Shown in pieces: positions 19,178 through 32,424 of a stretch of 64,000 bases of DNA. Origin of the DNA: Nioella nitratireducens. Its GTDB lineage: Bacteria; Pseudomonadota; Alphaproteobacteria; Rhodobacterales; Rhodobacteraceae. Position 1 is the stretch's first letter. The number at the start of each line of letters is the position of its first letter. The stretch lies in the NCBI RefSeq assembly GCF_001879715.1, contig NZ_MNBW01000002.1, positions 231,258 to 295,257 on the forward strand. The letters run 5' to 3'. Under the pieces are notes generated by a model that was given only the letters and a program-made list of their open reading frames with translations, did no database searches and was not told the DNA's origin. The translations under genes and the position numbers were made by a program.

Positions 19178-19528
19178 TCAGGGCACGTCCCAGTCATCTT
19201 CGAAAAAGAGTTCACCAATCGCCATCCAATCGGCGCGCAGCCGGGCGATCTGGGTGTCTTCCCACGTCTTGAAGACCAGTTCGAACCCATCCTTGCGGAC
19301 GTTGGTCGCCGTGATATCGGCCCGCTGGTTCGACCCGGACGACATGTCCCACATGGTGACCGAAACATGGACCGCCGGCGGCACGCGAAACCGCTGGCCG
19401 AACCGGATCGGGTGCCAGACCTGCCGGTTGCCCTCTCCTGTCCACATCTCTCCGCCCGTGTCGTAGTCGTCAAACATCAGCACACTGCCCTGATCGACGC
19501 CCACCAGTCCGTTTCTGATCGTCTTCAT
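19178..19528 (-). CDS. H-type lectin domain protein
   Basis: This 116-residue protein matches the H-type (Helix pomatia agglutinin-like) lectin domain: VHVSVTMWDMSSGSNQRADI near residue 53 and the closing strand RLRADWMAIG near residue 97. H-type lectins bind N-acetylgalactosamine in animals, while the role of the bacterial stand-alone domains is unknown. No signal peptide is seen. It lies downstream of the atp operon terminator and is probably transcribed separately. Confidence 0.8.
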   Translation of the reverse strand: MKTIRNGLVGVDQGSVLMFDDYDTGGEMWTGEGNRQVWHPIRFGQRFRVPPAVHVSVTMWDMSSGSNQRADITATNVRKDGFELVFKTWEDTQIARLRADWMAIGELFFEDDWDVP

Positions 19529-19612
19529 CTGGTCTTCCCGTTCCGCCCCGGCCTAGTCTGAATTGGCATTGGGGCAGGATTACGCAGAAATACAGCCGGT
19601 TTCCAGAATACA

Positions 19613-19642
19613 AAACGCCCCGCAGCAGGCTGCGGGGCGTTT
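19613..19642 (-). terminator. Rho-independent terminator of the atp operon
   Basis: AAACGCCCCGCAGC and GCTGCGGGGCGTTT form a near-perfect long stem. On the minus strand it is followed by a TTTTGTATT stretch. It lies 24 bp past the atpC stop. Confidence 0.92.
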
Positions 19643-19666
19643 GTCAGATCATCTGCGCGGTGCAGA

Positions 19667-20062
19667 TTATTCCATGTCTTCCAGAAGCTGGACGAGGTCG
19701 GCGACGAATTTTTCGGCACCGTCCTTGCTTTCGCCCTCGGCCTTGGCAGCATGCGCACGCGCGTCCGCCAACACGTCGGTCAGATCGTCCTTGGAGATCT
19801 GGTCGCCGGCATGGGCGCGCTCGGCAATCACCGAGACAGAACTTGCGGTGACTTCGACGAAGCCCGAGGTCACGACATAGTCCTTGTCGCCTTCGGCCGA
19901 CTGCACCCGCACCACGCCCGGTCGGAGCGTGGTGATGACGGGGGCGTGCCCCGCCATGGCCGTCAGGTCGCCATCAGCGCCCGGAATCTGGACCGCGGAC
20001 GCCTCGAAAGAGGCCAGCCTCTTCTCCGGCGACACGAGGTCGAATTGCATCATATCGGCCAT
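19667..20062 (-). CDS. atpC: ATP synthase F1 epsilon subunit
   Basis: Epsilon is part of the central stalk and regulates ATP hydrolysis. The 131-residue protein opens MMQFDLVSPEKRL and contains the beta-sandwich landmarks GDLTAMAGHAPVITTLRPG and YVVTSGFVEV. The C-terminal helical part ends LVQLLEDME. It is the last gene of the F1 operon, 12 bp behind atpD and directly before the operon terminator. Confidence 0.96.
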   Translation of the reverse strand: MADMMQFDLVSPEKRLASFEASAVQIPGADGDLTAMAGHAPVITTLRPGVVRVQSAEGDKDYVVTSGFVEVTASSVSVIAERAHAGDQISKDDLTDVLADARAHAAKAEGESKDGAEKFVADLVQLLEDME

Positions 20063-20074
20063 TACGGCTCCTCC

Positions 20075-22394
<2,320 letters not shown>

Positions 22395-22406
22395 TGCCTG
22401 ACCTCC

Positions 22407-23945
22407 TTATGCGAAATCGGCGGCGAATTCGTCGAGAGCAGCCTTGATCTTGTCCTCGAGCTCACCTTTGACCTTGCGGTCGTTGTTGGTGATGTCGTCC
22501 AGCAGGTCCTGGTGCTTGCCACGCAGATGCGCCAGCATTCCAGCCTCGAACCGGCCCACATTGCCGACCGAGATGCTGTCGAGGTAACCGTGGGTGCCCG
22601 CGTAGATCACGCAGACGATCTCGGCGTTGGTCAGCGGCGAATACTGGGGCTGCTTCATCAGCTCGGTCAAACGGGCACCACGGTTCAGCAGGCGCTGAGT
22701 TGCGGCGTCGAGGTCGGAGCCGAACTGGGCGAAGGCGGCCATTTCACGATACTGCGCGAGTTCCAGCTTCACCGGGCCTGCGACCGACTTCATCGCGTCG
22801 GTCTGAGCGGACGAACCCACACGAGACACCGACAGACCGGTGTTCACGGCGGGGCGGATGCCCTGATAGAACAGCTCGGTTTCAAGGAAGATCTGGCCGT
22901 CGGTGATCGAGATCACGTTGGTCGGAATAAAGGCCGAAACGTCACCGCCCTGGGTTTCGATGATCGGCAGAGCGGTCAGCGAGCCAGCGCCGTGATCTTC
23001 GTTCAGCTTGGCCGAGCGTTCCAGCAGGCGAGAGTGGAGGTAGAAAACGTCACCCGGATAAGCTTCACGCCCCGGCGGACGGCGCAGCAGCAGCGACATC
23101 TGACGATAGGACACGGCCTGCTTGGACAGGTCATCATAGATGATCAGCGCGTGTTTGCCGTTGTCACGGAAGTATTCTGCCATTGCGGTCGCGGCGTAGG
23201 GCGCGAGGAACTGCATCGGGGCCGGGTCGGATGCGGTGGCCGCAACGACGATCGAGTAGTCGATGGCACCGGTTTCTTCCAGCTTCTTCACCAGCTGTGC
23301 CACGGTCGACCGCTTCTGGCCGATGGCAACGTAGACGCAGTAGAGCTTCTTGCTCTCGTCGTCGCCGGCGGCCTCGTTATAGACTTTCTGGTTCAGGATC
23401 GCGTCGAGCGCCACGGCGGTCTTGCCGGTCTGACGGTCGCCGATGATCAGTTCCCGCTGGCCACGGCCGATCGGGATCATGGCGTCCACGGATTTCAGGC
23501 CGGTCGCCATCGGCTCGTGCACCGATTTACGCGGGATGATGCCCGGCGCCTTGACGTCGGCAACGCGACGCTCAGACCCTTCGATCGGGCCCTTGCCGTC
23601 GATCGGGTTGCCCAGACCGTCGACCACGCGGCCGAGCAGGGCTTCACCGGCGGGCACGTCAACGATCGAGTTGGTGCGCTTGACGGTGTCGCCTTCCTTG
23701 ATGTCACGGTCGGACCCGAAGATCACGACACCGACGTTGTCGGCTTCGAGGTTCAGTGCCATCCCCATGATGCCACCGGGGAATTCGACCATCTCACCGG
23801 CCTGAACGTTGTCCAGCCCGTACACGCGGGCAATACCGTCGCCGACAGAGAGCACTCGGCCCACTTCGGCAACTTCGGCTTCCTGGCCAAAGCTCTTGAT
23901 CTGGTCCTTCAGGATCGCAGAGATCTCGGCTGCTTGGATAGTCAT
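22407..23945 (-). CDS. atpA: ATP synthase F1 alpha subunit
   Basis: Alpha forms the non-catalytic nucleotide sites and the arginine finger. The 512-residue protein shows the P-loop [15 protein letters not shown] near residue 170, the [22 protein letters not shown] region, and the subunit signature [14 protein letters not shown] near residue 365. Its start codon directly abuts the atpH stop codon. Confidence 0.99.
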   Translation of the reverse strand: MTIQAAEISAILKDQIKSFGQEAEVAEVGRVLSVGDGIARVYGLDNVQAGEMVEFPGGIMGMALNLEADNVGVVIFGSDRDIKEGDTVKRTNSIVDVPAGEALLGRVVDGLGNPIDGKGPIEGSERRVADVKAPGIIPRKSVHEPMATGLKSVDAMIPIGRGQRELIIGDRQTGKTAVALDAILNQKVYNEAAGDDESKKLYCVYVAIGQKRSTVAQLVKKLEETGAIDYSIVVAATASDPAPMQFLAPYAATAMAEYFRDNGKHALIIYDDLSKQAVSYRQMSLLLRRPPGREAYPGDVFYLHSRLLERSAKLNEDHGAGSLTALPIIETQGGDVSAFIPTNVISITDGQIFLETELFYQGIRPAVNTGLSVSRVGSSAQTDAMKSVAGPVKLELAQYREMAAFAQFGSDLDAATQRLLNRGARLTELMKQPQYSPLTNAEIVCVIYAGTHGYLDSISVGNVGRFEAGMLAHLRGKHQDLLDDITNNDRKVKGELEDKIKAALDEFAADFA

Positions 23946-24506
23946 TTATCCGACCTCTTTCATGGTGTTCTGGAGGGTGTTGAGCTTGGAGCGGATCGAG
24001 GTATCGACCATCTTCGAGCCCACCTTAACAACAAGACCGCCAATGAGGGAGTCATCGACGGTCGCATTCAATTTCACGTCTTTTCCGAACACAGCGGCAA
24101 GTGCCTTGGCCAGCTTGTCGGATTGAGTCTTGGTCATCGCCTTGGCGGAAACCACGTCGGCGGTGACTTCGCCCTTTTGCTCGGCGATCATCTCGCGCAG
24201 CGCGCGTACCATCTGGGGCACGACAAAGAGGCGGCGCTTGGCAGCCATGAGGGCCAAGGTGTTGGACAGGATGCTGCCCAGCTCCATGGCTTTGGCCACG
24301 GCGGCGATGCCGGCCTGCATGTCATCGCGCGAATAGATCGGAGACGCGATCAGGTCGCGCAGGTCGGCGCTGTCTGCCAGCGCCGCGTCCAGCGCATCGA
24401 TATCGCCTTCGAGGGCGCCGATCGCATTATCTTCCGTGGCAAGTTCAAACACGGCCGTCGCGTAGCGCGAGGCAATGCCGGTCGAGATCGAAGCTGTTTC
24501 CGACAC
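23946..24506 (-). CDS. atpH: ATP synthase F1 delta subunit
   Basis: Delta connects F1 to the peripheral stalk. The protein reads MSETASISTGIASRYATAVFEL and ends with the conserved GGLVVKVGSKMVDTSIRSKL segment. A GTG at 24506 is chosen because GGAAGGG lies six bases upstream and the resulting 186 residues match the length I recall for Rhodobacter AtpH. A GTG two codons upstream (24512) sits too close to that site. It is the first gene of the F1 operon. The FO genes atpIBEF are absent, as usual in alphaproteobacteria, where they are encoded elsewhere. Confidence 0.93.
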   Translation of the reverse strand: MSETASISTGIASRYATAVFELATEDNAIGALEGDIDALDAALADSADLRDLIASPIYSRDDMQAGIAAVAKAMELGSILSNTLALMAAKRRLFVVPQMVRALREMIAEQKGEVTADVVSAKAMTKTQSDKLAKALAAVFGKDVKLNATVDDSLIGGLVVKVGSKMVDTSIRSKLNTLQNTMKEVG

Positions 24507-24858
24507 GTCCACCCTTCCGATACAGTGGCCGGGATCACGCGCTGCGGCGTGCCCGGCGGTTCTGTGTTAGAGCGGTTGACTGTCCCCGCCCACTTGAAAT
24601 CGCGCCGGATGTAGCAGAGGTACATGCACGCTGCAACAGTCACGGCCATCGGCGAGAAATGGCCGATAACGCTGTTTTATCACGGGTTTTCACGCATTTA
24701 GCCTGACTGCGACGCTTTGAAGCTAGCTTTTTTACCCCCTTTTTCTGTGGATAAGCCCCGAGTCGACGCCCCAACCGCATACAACTGCACACCATTGCAT
24801 GCCGTTCGGGCCTTTTGACGCCCGTTGCTCGGGCGCCGCCGGGCGACGGAAAAACCGG
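24507..24858. other. Divergence-free gap upstream of atpH
   Basis: This 352-bp gap lies between the atp operon and the end of the methyltransferase gene. It holds the candidate atp promoter and one isolated DnaA-box match (TGTGGATAA, 24746-24754). No ORF with a convincing start or codon pattern is present. Confidence 0.55.
24608..24636 (-). promoter_or_regulatory. Candidate promoter of atpHAGDC
   Basis: On the minus strand TTGCAG (24631-24636) is followed after exactly 17 bases by TACATC (24608-24613). Each hexamer has about four matches to the sigma-70 consensus. The promoter lies about 100 bp upstream of atpH. It is plausible, not proven. Confidence 0.35.
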
Positions 24859-25611
24859 TCAAGGCCGATGCCGGGCACGCGCCGGTTGCGGCGGTGCATC
24901 GAGGATTCGCAGCGGTCGTTTCACCCGTTCGGCCAGCCCCGGCCGGGTCGGCGCATAGGTGTGTTTGCTGGCCTCGACCATGATCACCCCGCCCGCATAA
25001 TAGCTGGACAGCTTGCGGCCCATTTTCTCGATCAGGTCAGAGCTTTTCAGCCAGAACCGCGCGTGGCTCGGTGGCGCGAACAGCGCGGCGCGGTGGCGCT
25101 CTGCCTCGAACCCGTGCGTGCGCAATTGCTGCTCAAGCTGGGTCAACGAATAGGGCCGCCCAAAGCCGAAGGGCGTGCCATCCCGCCGGGCCCACAACCC
25201 GCCCCGGTTGGGCACGATGAACAGCGCCCGTCCCTCGGGCGCCAGCACCCGGTAGCATTCTTCCAGCACCGCCGACGGCTGTTCCGAGGTTTCCAGCCCA
25301 TGCATCACCACCAGCCGATCGACCATACCCGCCGACAGCGGCCAACGGGTTTCGTGGCACAGCACCGACACGTTGTTCATCCCGGCAGGCCACGGCATCA
25401 CCCCTTGTGCGCCCGGCATCAGGCCGATTACCCGCTCGGCCTTGCCCAGATAAGGCCGCAGCAGGGGCACGGCAAAGCCAAACCCCACAATCGTCTTGCC
25501 GGTCATCTCTGGCCAGAAACTGACCACTTGGTCCCGCACCGATTTCTGCGCGATCCGCCCCAGCCGGGTGCGGTAATAGAATTGGCGCAGGTCCAGCACG
25601 TCGAGATGCAT
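24859..25611 (-). CDS. Class I SAM-dependent methyltransferase
   Basis: This 250-residue protein has a Rossmann-like methyltransferase core. A glycine-containing motif I ([15 protein letters not shown]) lies near residue 40, and a motif II/III region ([36 protein letters not shown]) matches the methyltransf_11 pattern. The motif I glycines are fewer than usual. The gene is divergent from gloB (63 bp between starts), an arrangement common in this family of bacteria. The substrate is unknown. Confidence 0.82.
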   Translation of the reverse strand: MHLDVLDLRQFYYRTRLGRIAQKSVRDQVVSFWPEMTGKTIVGFGFAVPLLRPYLGKAERVIGLMPGAQGVMPWPAGMNNVSVLCHETRWPLSAGMVDRLVVMHGLETSEQPSAVLEECYRVLAPEGRALFIVPNRGGLWARRDGTPFGFGRPYSLTQLEQQLRTHGFEAERHRAALFAPPSHARFWLKSSDLIEKMGRKLSSYYAGGVIMVEASKHTYAPTRPGLAERVKRPLRILDAPPQPARARHRP

Positions 25612-25674
25612 TGCAACCCCCTCGGGTTTGGGCGACGGTTCGGGCGCAGCTTAACCGCGAAGAAGGAATTTGCC

Positions 25675-26442
25675 ATGCCCCTTGAGATCGTGACCCTCCC
25701 TTGTTTGTCCGACAACTACGCTTTTTTGCTGCATGACGCCGCCACCGGGGCCACGGCGGTGGTCGATGTGCCCGATCCTGCACCGATTCAGGAGGAACTG
25801 GCGCGCCGGGGATGGCGGCTCAGCGATATCCTGATCACCCATCACCACTGGGACCATATCGATGGGGTGGCGCCGCTGGTCGCGGCCACCGGGGCCAGGA
25901 CGTGGGGCAATGCCGCCGACGCGGGCCGCCTGCCGCCGCTCGATCACGCTGTCCATCCGGGCGAGGCCGTGACCATCGGCAGCGAGTCCGGCACCGTGAT
26001 CGAGGTTTCGGGCCACACCGTCGGCCACATCGCCTTTCACTTCCCCGACAGCCACGCTGTCTTCACCGCCGACAGCCTGATGGCGCTTGGCTGTGGGCGC
26101 CTGTTCGAGGGCACGCCAGAGATGATGCATGCCAGCCTGTCGCGCCTTGCCGCCCTGCCGCCCGAAACCTTGGTCTGCTCAGGCCACGAATACACCGCTG
26201 CCAACGCAAAATTCGCGCGCACCATTGATCCGGACAATCCCGCACTTATCTCTCGTTCCGAGGCGATCGACGCGGCCCGTGCAGAAGGCCGCCCGACCGT
26301 GCCATCGACCCTTCGCGAAGAACTCGACACAAACCCATTCCTGCGCGCCCATGATGCGAAGATCCGCGCGCAGCTTGGCATGGAAACGGCCGATGACGTG
26401 GCCGTTTTCGCAGAAATCCGCGCCCGCAAGGACAGCTTCTGA
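25675..26442 (+). CDS. gloB: Hydroxyacylglutathione hydrolase (glyoxalase II)
   Basis: GloB hydrolyses S-D-lactoylglutathione to D-lactate and glutathione in methylglyoxal detoxification. The 255-residue metallo-beta-lactamase-fold protein has the zinc motif ITHHHWDHIDG near residue 54, further ligands in GHTVGHIAF and FTADSLMALGCGRLFEG, and the C-terminal TNPFLRA signature of glyoxalase II. The ATG at 25675 has GAAGGAA eight bases upstream. Longer in-frame extensions overlap the divergent methyltransferase. Confidence 0.96.
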   Translation: MPLEIVTLPCLSDNYAFLLHDAATGATAVVDVPDPAPIQEELARRGWRLSDILITHHHWDHIDGVAPLVAATGARTWGNAADAGRLPPLDHAVHPGEAVTIGSESGTVIEVSGHTVGHIAFHFPDSHAVFTADSLMALGCGRLFEGTPEMMHASLSRLAALPPETLVCSGHEYTAANAKFARTIDPDNPALISRSEAIDAARAEGRPTVPSTLREELDTNPFLRAHDAKIRAQLGMETADDVAVFAEIRARKDSF

Positions 26443-26636
26443 TAAGGTGAGCACCCATGGACGCACGAAGCCGCCCAAATCCTGCGCATCACGCGTTCTG
26501 TCGGGAGTGCGAAGAAAATTTGAAGAGAAATGCCTTGAACTGTGCGGACAAAAACCGAACCTTAACAGTATGAGGCCACAGTCGGAGCGGCGCGCGCCCC
26601 CTCGCCCCCTCCGGCGCAACGAAAGGAGCACAGGCA

Positions 26637-28970
<2,334 letters not shown>

Positions 28971-28978
28971 TCAACAGG

Positions 28979-29005
28979 AAAGGCGCCTTGCGGGGCGCCT
29001 TTTTC
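28979..29005 (+). terminator. Rho-independent terminator of clpA
   Basis: AAAGGCGCC and GGCGCCTTT form a 9-bp stem with a 6-base loop, followed by a TTTTT tract and CC. It lies 8 bp past the clpA stop. Confidence 0.93.
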
Positions 29006-29008
29006 CTG

Positions 29009-29392
29009 TCAGGGCACCGGATCGCCGGTTGCTGGCGTGTCTTGGCTAAAGACGTTGATCCACCCCGCCCCGGCACGCCGCCAGATCGAACTGACATACA
29101 TCTCTTCCGGCACGTTTTGCCCGGTGCGCAGGTAGGCCGCCAGATAGGCCAGCAGCACATGGTCCGGCCCCAGCCGCATCAACCGCGTCTCGGAAAGCAC
29201 ATAGCGCGCAACAGTCGGGCCGCCGTCAAGCTGGCCGGTATGGCTGTTCTTGCCCGCAAAACCGTCGGGATAGACGCCCAGAAACTCCTCGGCCAAGGTC
29301 ACCGCATCGGCCTCGGCATCGCCCGCGACCAGCGCGTCCCATACGCGCCGCTCGCAGGTCAGGATTTGGCCTGGCAACGCCTCTTCAGCCAT
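29009..29392 (-). CDS. NTF2-like/DUF4440 family protein
   Basis: This small cytosolic alpha+beta protein of 127 residues resembles DUF4440/SnoaL-type NTF2 folds. It has an initial helix (CERRVWDALVAGDAEADAVTL), a strand EEFLGVYPDGF, and the closing strands VSSIWRRAGAGWINVFSQ. Its start codon shares one base with the stop of the OmpA-like gene (TGATG), so it is co-translated with the ExbB/OmpA-like pair. What it contributes to that unit is unknown. Confidence 0.72.
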   Translation of the reverse strand: MAEEALPGQILTCERRVWDALVAGDAEADAVTLAEEFLGVYPDGFAGKNSHTGQLDGGPTVARYVLSETRLMRLGPDHVLLAYLAAYLRTGQNVPEEMYVSSIWRRAGAGWINVFSQDTPATGDPVP

Positions 29393-32300
29393 CAGCGTTC
29401 CGTCAGTTTCAACTCGATCCGCCGGTTCTGCGCGCGGCCCTCTTCGGTGTCATTCGAGGCGATGGGGCGAAACTCTCCGAACCCGGTTGCCGCCAGCCGA
29501 GCGGGCGGAAAGCCAAGCTCTTCGCTCATATACAGCACCACCGACAGCGCGCGGGCCTGGCTCAATTCCCAGTTATTGGCGTAATCCGCCGTCGGGCGCA
29601 GTTGCTGGTTGTCGGTATGGCCATCGACCCGCACGATCCAGTCGATGGACAACGGGATTTCATCGGCCACCTCGAACAACAGATCGGCCACGTTGGCGAT
29701 CTGTTCCTCACCCGCCGGCGACAGTTCAGCCGACCCCAGATCGAACAGCACTTCCGAGGCAAAGACAAAGCGGTCACCGTCGATCCGCACCCCGTCGCGG
29801 CCTTCCAGCAGATCGCGCAGACGTCCGAAGAATTCCGACCGGTAGCGTGACAATTCCTGCGCTTCCTGCGCCAGACGTTCCGCTTCCGCCTCGGCCAGAC
29901 GGCGGGCTTCCGCCTCGGCTTCGGCCCGTGCGGTTTCCGCTGCAGCGCGGGCATCCCGTTCCGATGCCAACCGGGCCAGTGCCGAATTCAGGTTGGCACC
30001 AAGCGCCTCGACCTGAACCTGCGCCTCGGCATCGCTGGCCTGCGAGGCATCGAGCATCCCCTGCAATTGCCGCAATTGGGTGCGCAGGGCTGTCACCTGC
30101 TCGTTCAGCGCGGTTATCCGCCTTTGGCTTTCCGCCGAGGCCGCCTCGGCCTGCTGAAGCTCTATATTGGCTTGCGCCAACAGCGCGGCCCGCTGGTCGG
30201 CCTCGCTCAACCGGTCCTCGGCCTGCTGTTCGGCCAGCATCTGTGCGCTCAGCGCGGCGGCCAATTGCTGTTCCAGGTCCGATAGCTGGCTGGCCACGTC
30301 GTCATTGGCCGCGCGGGCTGCCTCGGACGCGTCCAATTGCTGTTGCAGGGCCGCGATCCGGTCCTCGGCCTCTTGCGCGGCACGATCACGTTCCAGCAGG
30401 GCCTGCGCCAAGTCCTGTTCCAGCGAACTCAGGCTGCTCTGGCTGGCCACCAGATCTTCCTGCCGCGCCGCCGCCTCGGCCCGGGCCGCCGCCAGTTGCT
30501 GGCGCAAGTCCACGACGATCTGATCCCGGTCCGCCGCCTGCGCCACCGCCGCCGCCAACCGCAATTCCGTCTCCGACAGGCTGGTCTGGACGCTGTCCAA
30601 TTCCTCTGCCGTGGCATCGCGGGCGGCCTGCACGGCGGTCAGTTGGGCCTGCAAGTCGGTCACCGCTTGATCGGTGTCCTGTGTCGCGGCAAGCGCGGCG
30701 GCAAGTTGCGCCTCCAGATCCGACAGCGCCGTTCGGCTGTCGCGCAACTCCGCCGCCGTGTCGTCCCGGTCGGCCCGAATGGCCGCCAACTGTTGCTGAA
30801 GGTCGGCCACCGCCTGATCTCGATCCGCTGTGTCGGCCAGGGCGGCGGCAAGCTGGATCTCCAATTCCGACAGGCTGTTCTGCGCGGCCTCAAGCTCGGC
30901 CGTGCGGGCGCTGGATTGCGCCTGTGCGGTGGCCAAGTCTTCTTCCAGTGCGGCAATCCGGGTCTGGCTCCGCTGCTCCTGCGCGGTCAGGCGGGCCAGC
31001 GCACGCGCCAGTTCCTGTTCCAGCGATGACATGTCCGAGGCCCGGTCCTCGGCCGTCGCCCGCGCCTCGTCCAATGCGGCCTGCGTCGCGGCCAGATCCT
31101 CTTGCGTCTGGTCGATCAGGGTCGCGTCACGCGCGCGCGCCGCAAGGGCGAGGGCCAATTGCCCCTCGAGGTCCGACAATCGCCCGGCCTGTTCCGAGGC
31201 CGCCTGCACCTGTGTTTCCAGCGTGGCGATCCGGTCCTGCTGCGCGGCCATCTGCTCGCCCTGCGTGGCCAGTTGCTCTGACTGCGCCGTTGTTTCGGCC
31301 AGGGCCGAGGCCAGCCGCGCGGCGAAATCCTCGCGCGCCTGATCGGCGGCGGCCAGCAATGTCAGCGTCTCTTCGGCCTCGCGGCGACGCTGTTCCAGCG
31401 CCAGCGCCATCGCGCTCAGTTCCGCATCCGATTCCTGCAACCGCGCCCGCAGCGCCTCGGCCGCGGCGGCTTCGGCCAGACGCGCGGCCTCTTCGTCCGA
31501 CAACTGGTCTTGCGTATCGGCCAGCCGGTCGCGCAGGGCGGCAGCGGCGGCCGCTTCGGCCAACCGCGTGGCCTCTTCGCTGTCGAGATTGGTTTCCAGA
31601 ACCGAGATCCGTTCGCGCAGCGCGGCAATGGTGGCCTCGCGGGCCAGCCGCGCGGCTTCTTCGTCGCTCAGAGATTGCTCAAGGCCCGCAATCTGCCCCT
31701 GCAGCGCGGCGCTTCGATCCTCTTCGTCCGACAGCGCCGCCAGCGCCGCCGTCAGGTTGTCCTGCAAGGTGCCCGCGGTCGTCCGCTGATCGTCCAGCGC
31801 GGCCAGCGTATCGGCAAGGCTGGCCTGCTGCTCGGCGTTGCGGGCGCGCAAATCCTCGACCAGTGCGTCCAGCGCCTCGCGTTCCGCAGCCGCCAGCCGG
31901 GCCTGCTCGGCGGCGGCATCAATCTCATCCCGCGCCGTGGCCAACGCAAGGTTCAGCGCGTCCGCTTCCGACAGGCTGTCGGTCAGGTCGGCCCGCAACG
32001 AGTCTCGCTGATCGGTCAGGTCGGCATTGGCCGACAACAGCGCAGCCACCCGATCCTCGAAATTGGCGATCTGGGTGGCCTGCGCATCATTCTGCGTGTT
32101 GAGCGACAGGATCAAGGAAGCCTGCCGTTCCACCTCGTCCTGCGACTCTGACAGGCTAGAGCCAAGCGTCGCCACCCGCTGCTCCAACTGCGCCGTGCGC
32201 TGTTGTTCCAGGCCCAGGGAATCCGCCAACTGGTTGAGTTGCGCGTTGAGCGCGTTCAACTCGTCATCTTGGTTATTGATGGTTTCCGACAGCACGAACT

Positions 32301-32421
32301 GCACGATCATGAAGATCGTCAGCACGAAGATCATCACCATCAGAAGCGCGGTGATGGCATCCACGAAGCCCGGCCAGATCGAGGCGGCAAATCGGCTCCC
32401 GCTGCGGCGGTGGAAGGCCAT
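29392..32421 (-). CDS. MotB/OmpA-like membrane-anchored protein with giant coiled coil
   Basis: The 1009-residue protein has a cytoplasmic N-terminal stub and one transmembrane helix (DAITALLMVMIFVLTIFMIV, about residues 21-43) with the Asp near its cytoplasmic end expected of MotB/ExbD-type subunits. From about residue 50 to 860 it is Ala/Gln/Leu/Glu/Asp-rich and predicted to be almost wholly coiled coil. The C-terminal OmpA peptidoglycan-binding domain (about 885-1005) has VRVDGHTDNQQL and AQNRRIELKL. It lies 3 bp behind the ExbB/MotA-like gene, its likely channel partner. Such pairs form ion-driven 5:2 rotary motors. The cellular job of this one is unknown. Confidence 0.85.
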   Translation of the reverse strand: MAFHRRSGSRFAASIWPGFVDAITALLMVMIFVLTIFMIVQFVLSETINNQDDELNALNAQLNQLADSLGLEQQRTAQLEQRVATLGSSLSESQDEVERQASLILSLNTQNDAQATQIANFEDRVAALLSANADLTDQRDSLRADLTDSLSEADALNLALATARDEIDAAAEQARLAAAEREALDALVEDLRARNAEQQASLADTLAALDDQRTTAGTLQDNLTAALAALSDEEDRSAALQGQIAGLEQSLSDEEAARLAREATIAALRERISVLETNLDSEEATRLAEAAAAAALRDRLADTQDQLSDEEAARLAEAAAAEALRARLQESDAELSAMALALEQRRREAEETLTLLAAADQAREDFAARLASALAETTAQSEQLATQGEQMAAQQDRIATLETQVQAASEQAGRLSDLEGQLALALAARARDATLIDQTQEDLAATQAALDEARATAEDRASDMSSLEQELARALARLTAQEQRSQTRIAALEEDLATAQAQSSARTAELEAAQNSLSELEIQLAAALADTADRDQAVADLQQQLAAIRADRDDTAAELRDSRTALSDLEAQLAAALAATQDTDQAVTDLQAQLTAVQAARDATAEELDSVQTSLSETELRLAAAVAQAADRDQIVVDLRQQLAAARAEAAARQEDLVASQSSLSSLEQDLAQALLERDRAAQEAEDRIAALQQQLDASEAARAANDDVASQLSDLEQQLAAALSAQMLAEQQAEDRLSEADQRAALLAQANIELQQAEAASAESQRRITALNEQVTALRTQLRQLQGMLDASQASDAEAQVQVEALGANLNSALARLASERDARAAAETARAEAEAEARRLAEAEAERLAQEAQELSRYRSEFFGRLRDLLEGRDGVRIDGDRFVFASEVLFDLGSAELSPAGEEQIANVADLLFEVADEIPLSIDWIVRVDGHTDNQQLRPTADYANNWELSQARALSVVLYMSEELGFPPARLAATGFGEFRPIASNDTEEGRAQNRRIELKLTER
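30139..31179 (-). repeat. Seven tandem 49-residue coiled-coil repeats within the OmpA-like gene
   Basis: Units begin at residues 415, 464, 517, 566, 615, 664 and 713 with the pattern (L/M)S-x-LE-x-x-LA-x-AL (LSDLEGQLALAL, LSELEIQLAAAL, LSDLEAQLAAAL, LSSLEQDLAQAL and so on). Spacing is exactly 49 residues (seven heptads) except for one 53-residue unit. The regular phase argues for duplication of a 147-bp unit followed by divergence. Confidence 0.85.
31420..31671 (-). repeat. Three tandem 28-residue coiled-coil repeats within the OmpA-like gene
   Basis: Units start at residues 251, 279 and 307 with L(S/D)(D/S)EEA(A/T)RLA, each 28 residues (four heptads) long. A related 21-residue half unit begins at residue 230 (LSDEEDRSAAL). 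This block is distinct in sequence from the 49-residue repeats further along the same protein. Confidence 0.85.
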
Positions 32422-32424
32422 GGA

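Noticed and set aside
24746..24754. Perfect DnaA box (TGTGGATAA), possible replication origin
   Set aside because: Only one box is present, with no AT-rich unwinding element, no box cluster and none of the usual origin neighbours. A nine-base match in 64 kb is not evidence of an origin.
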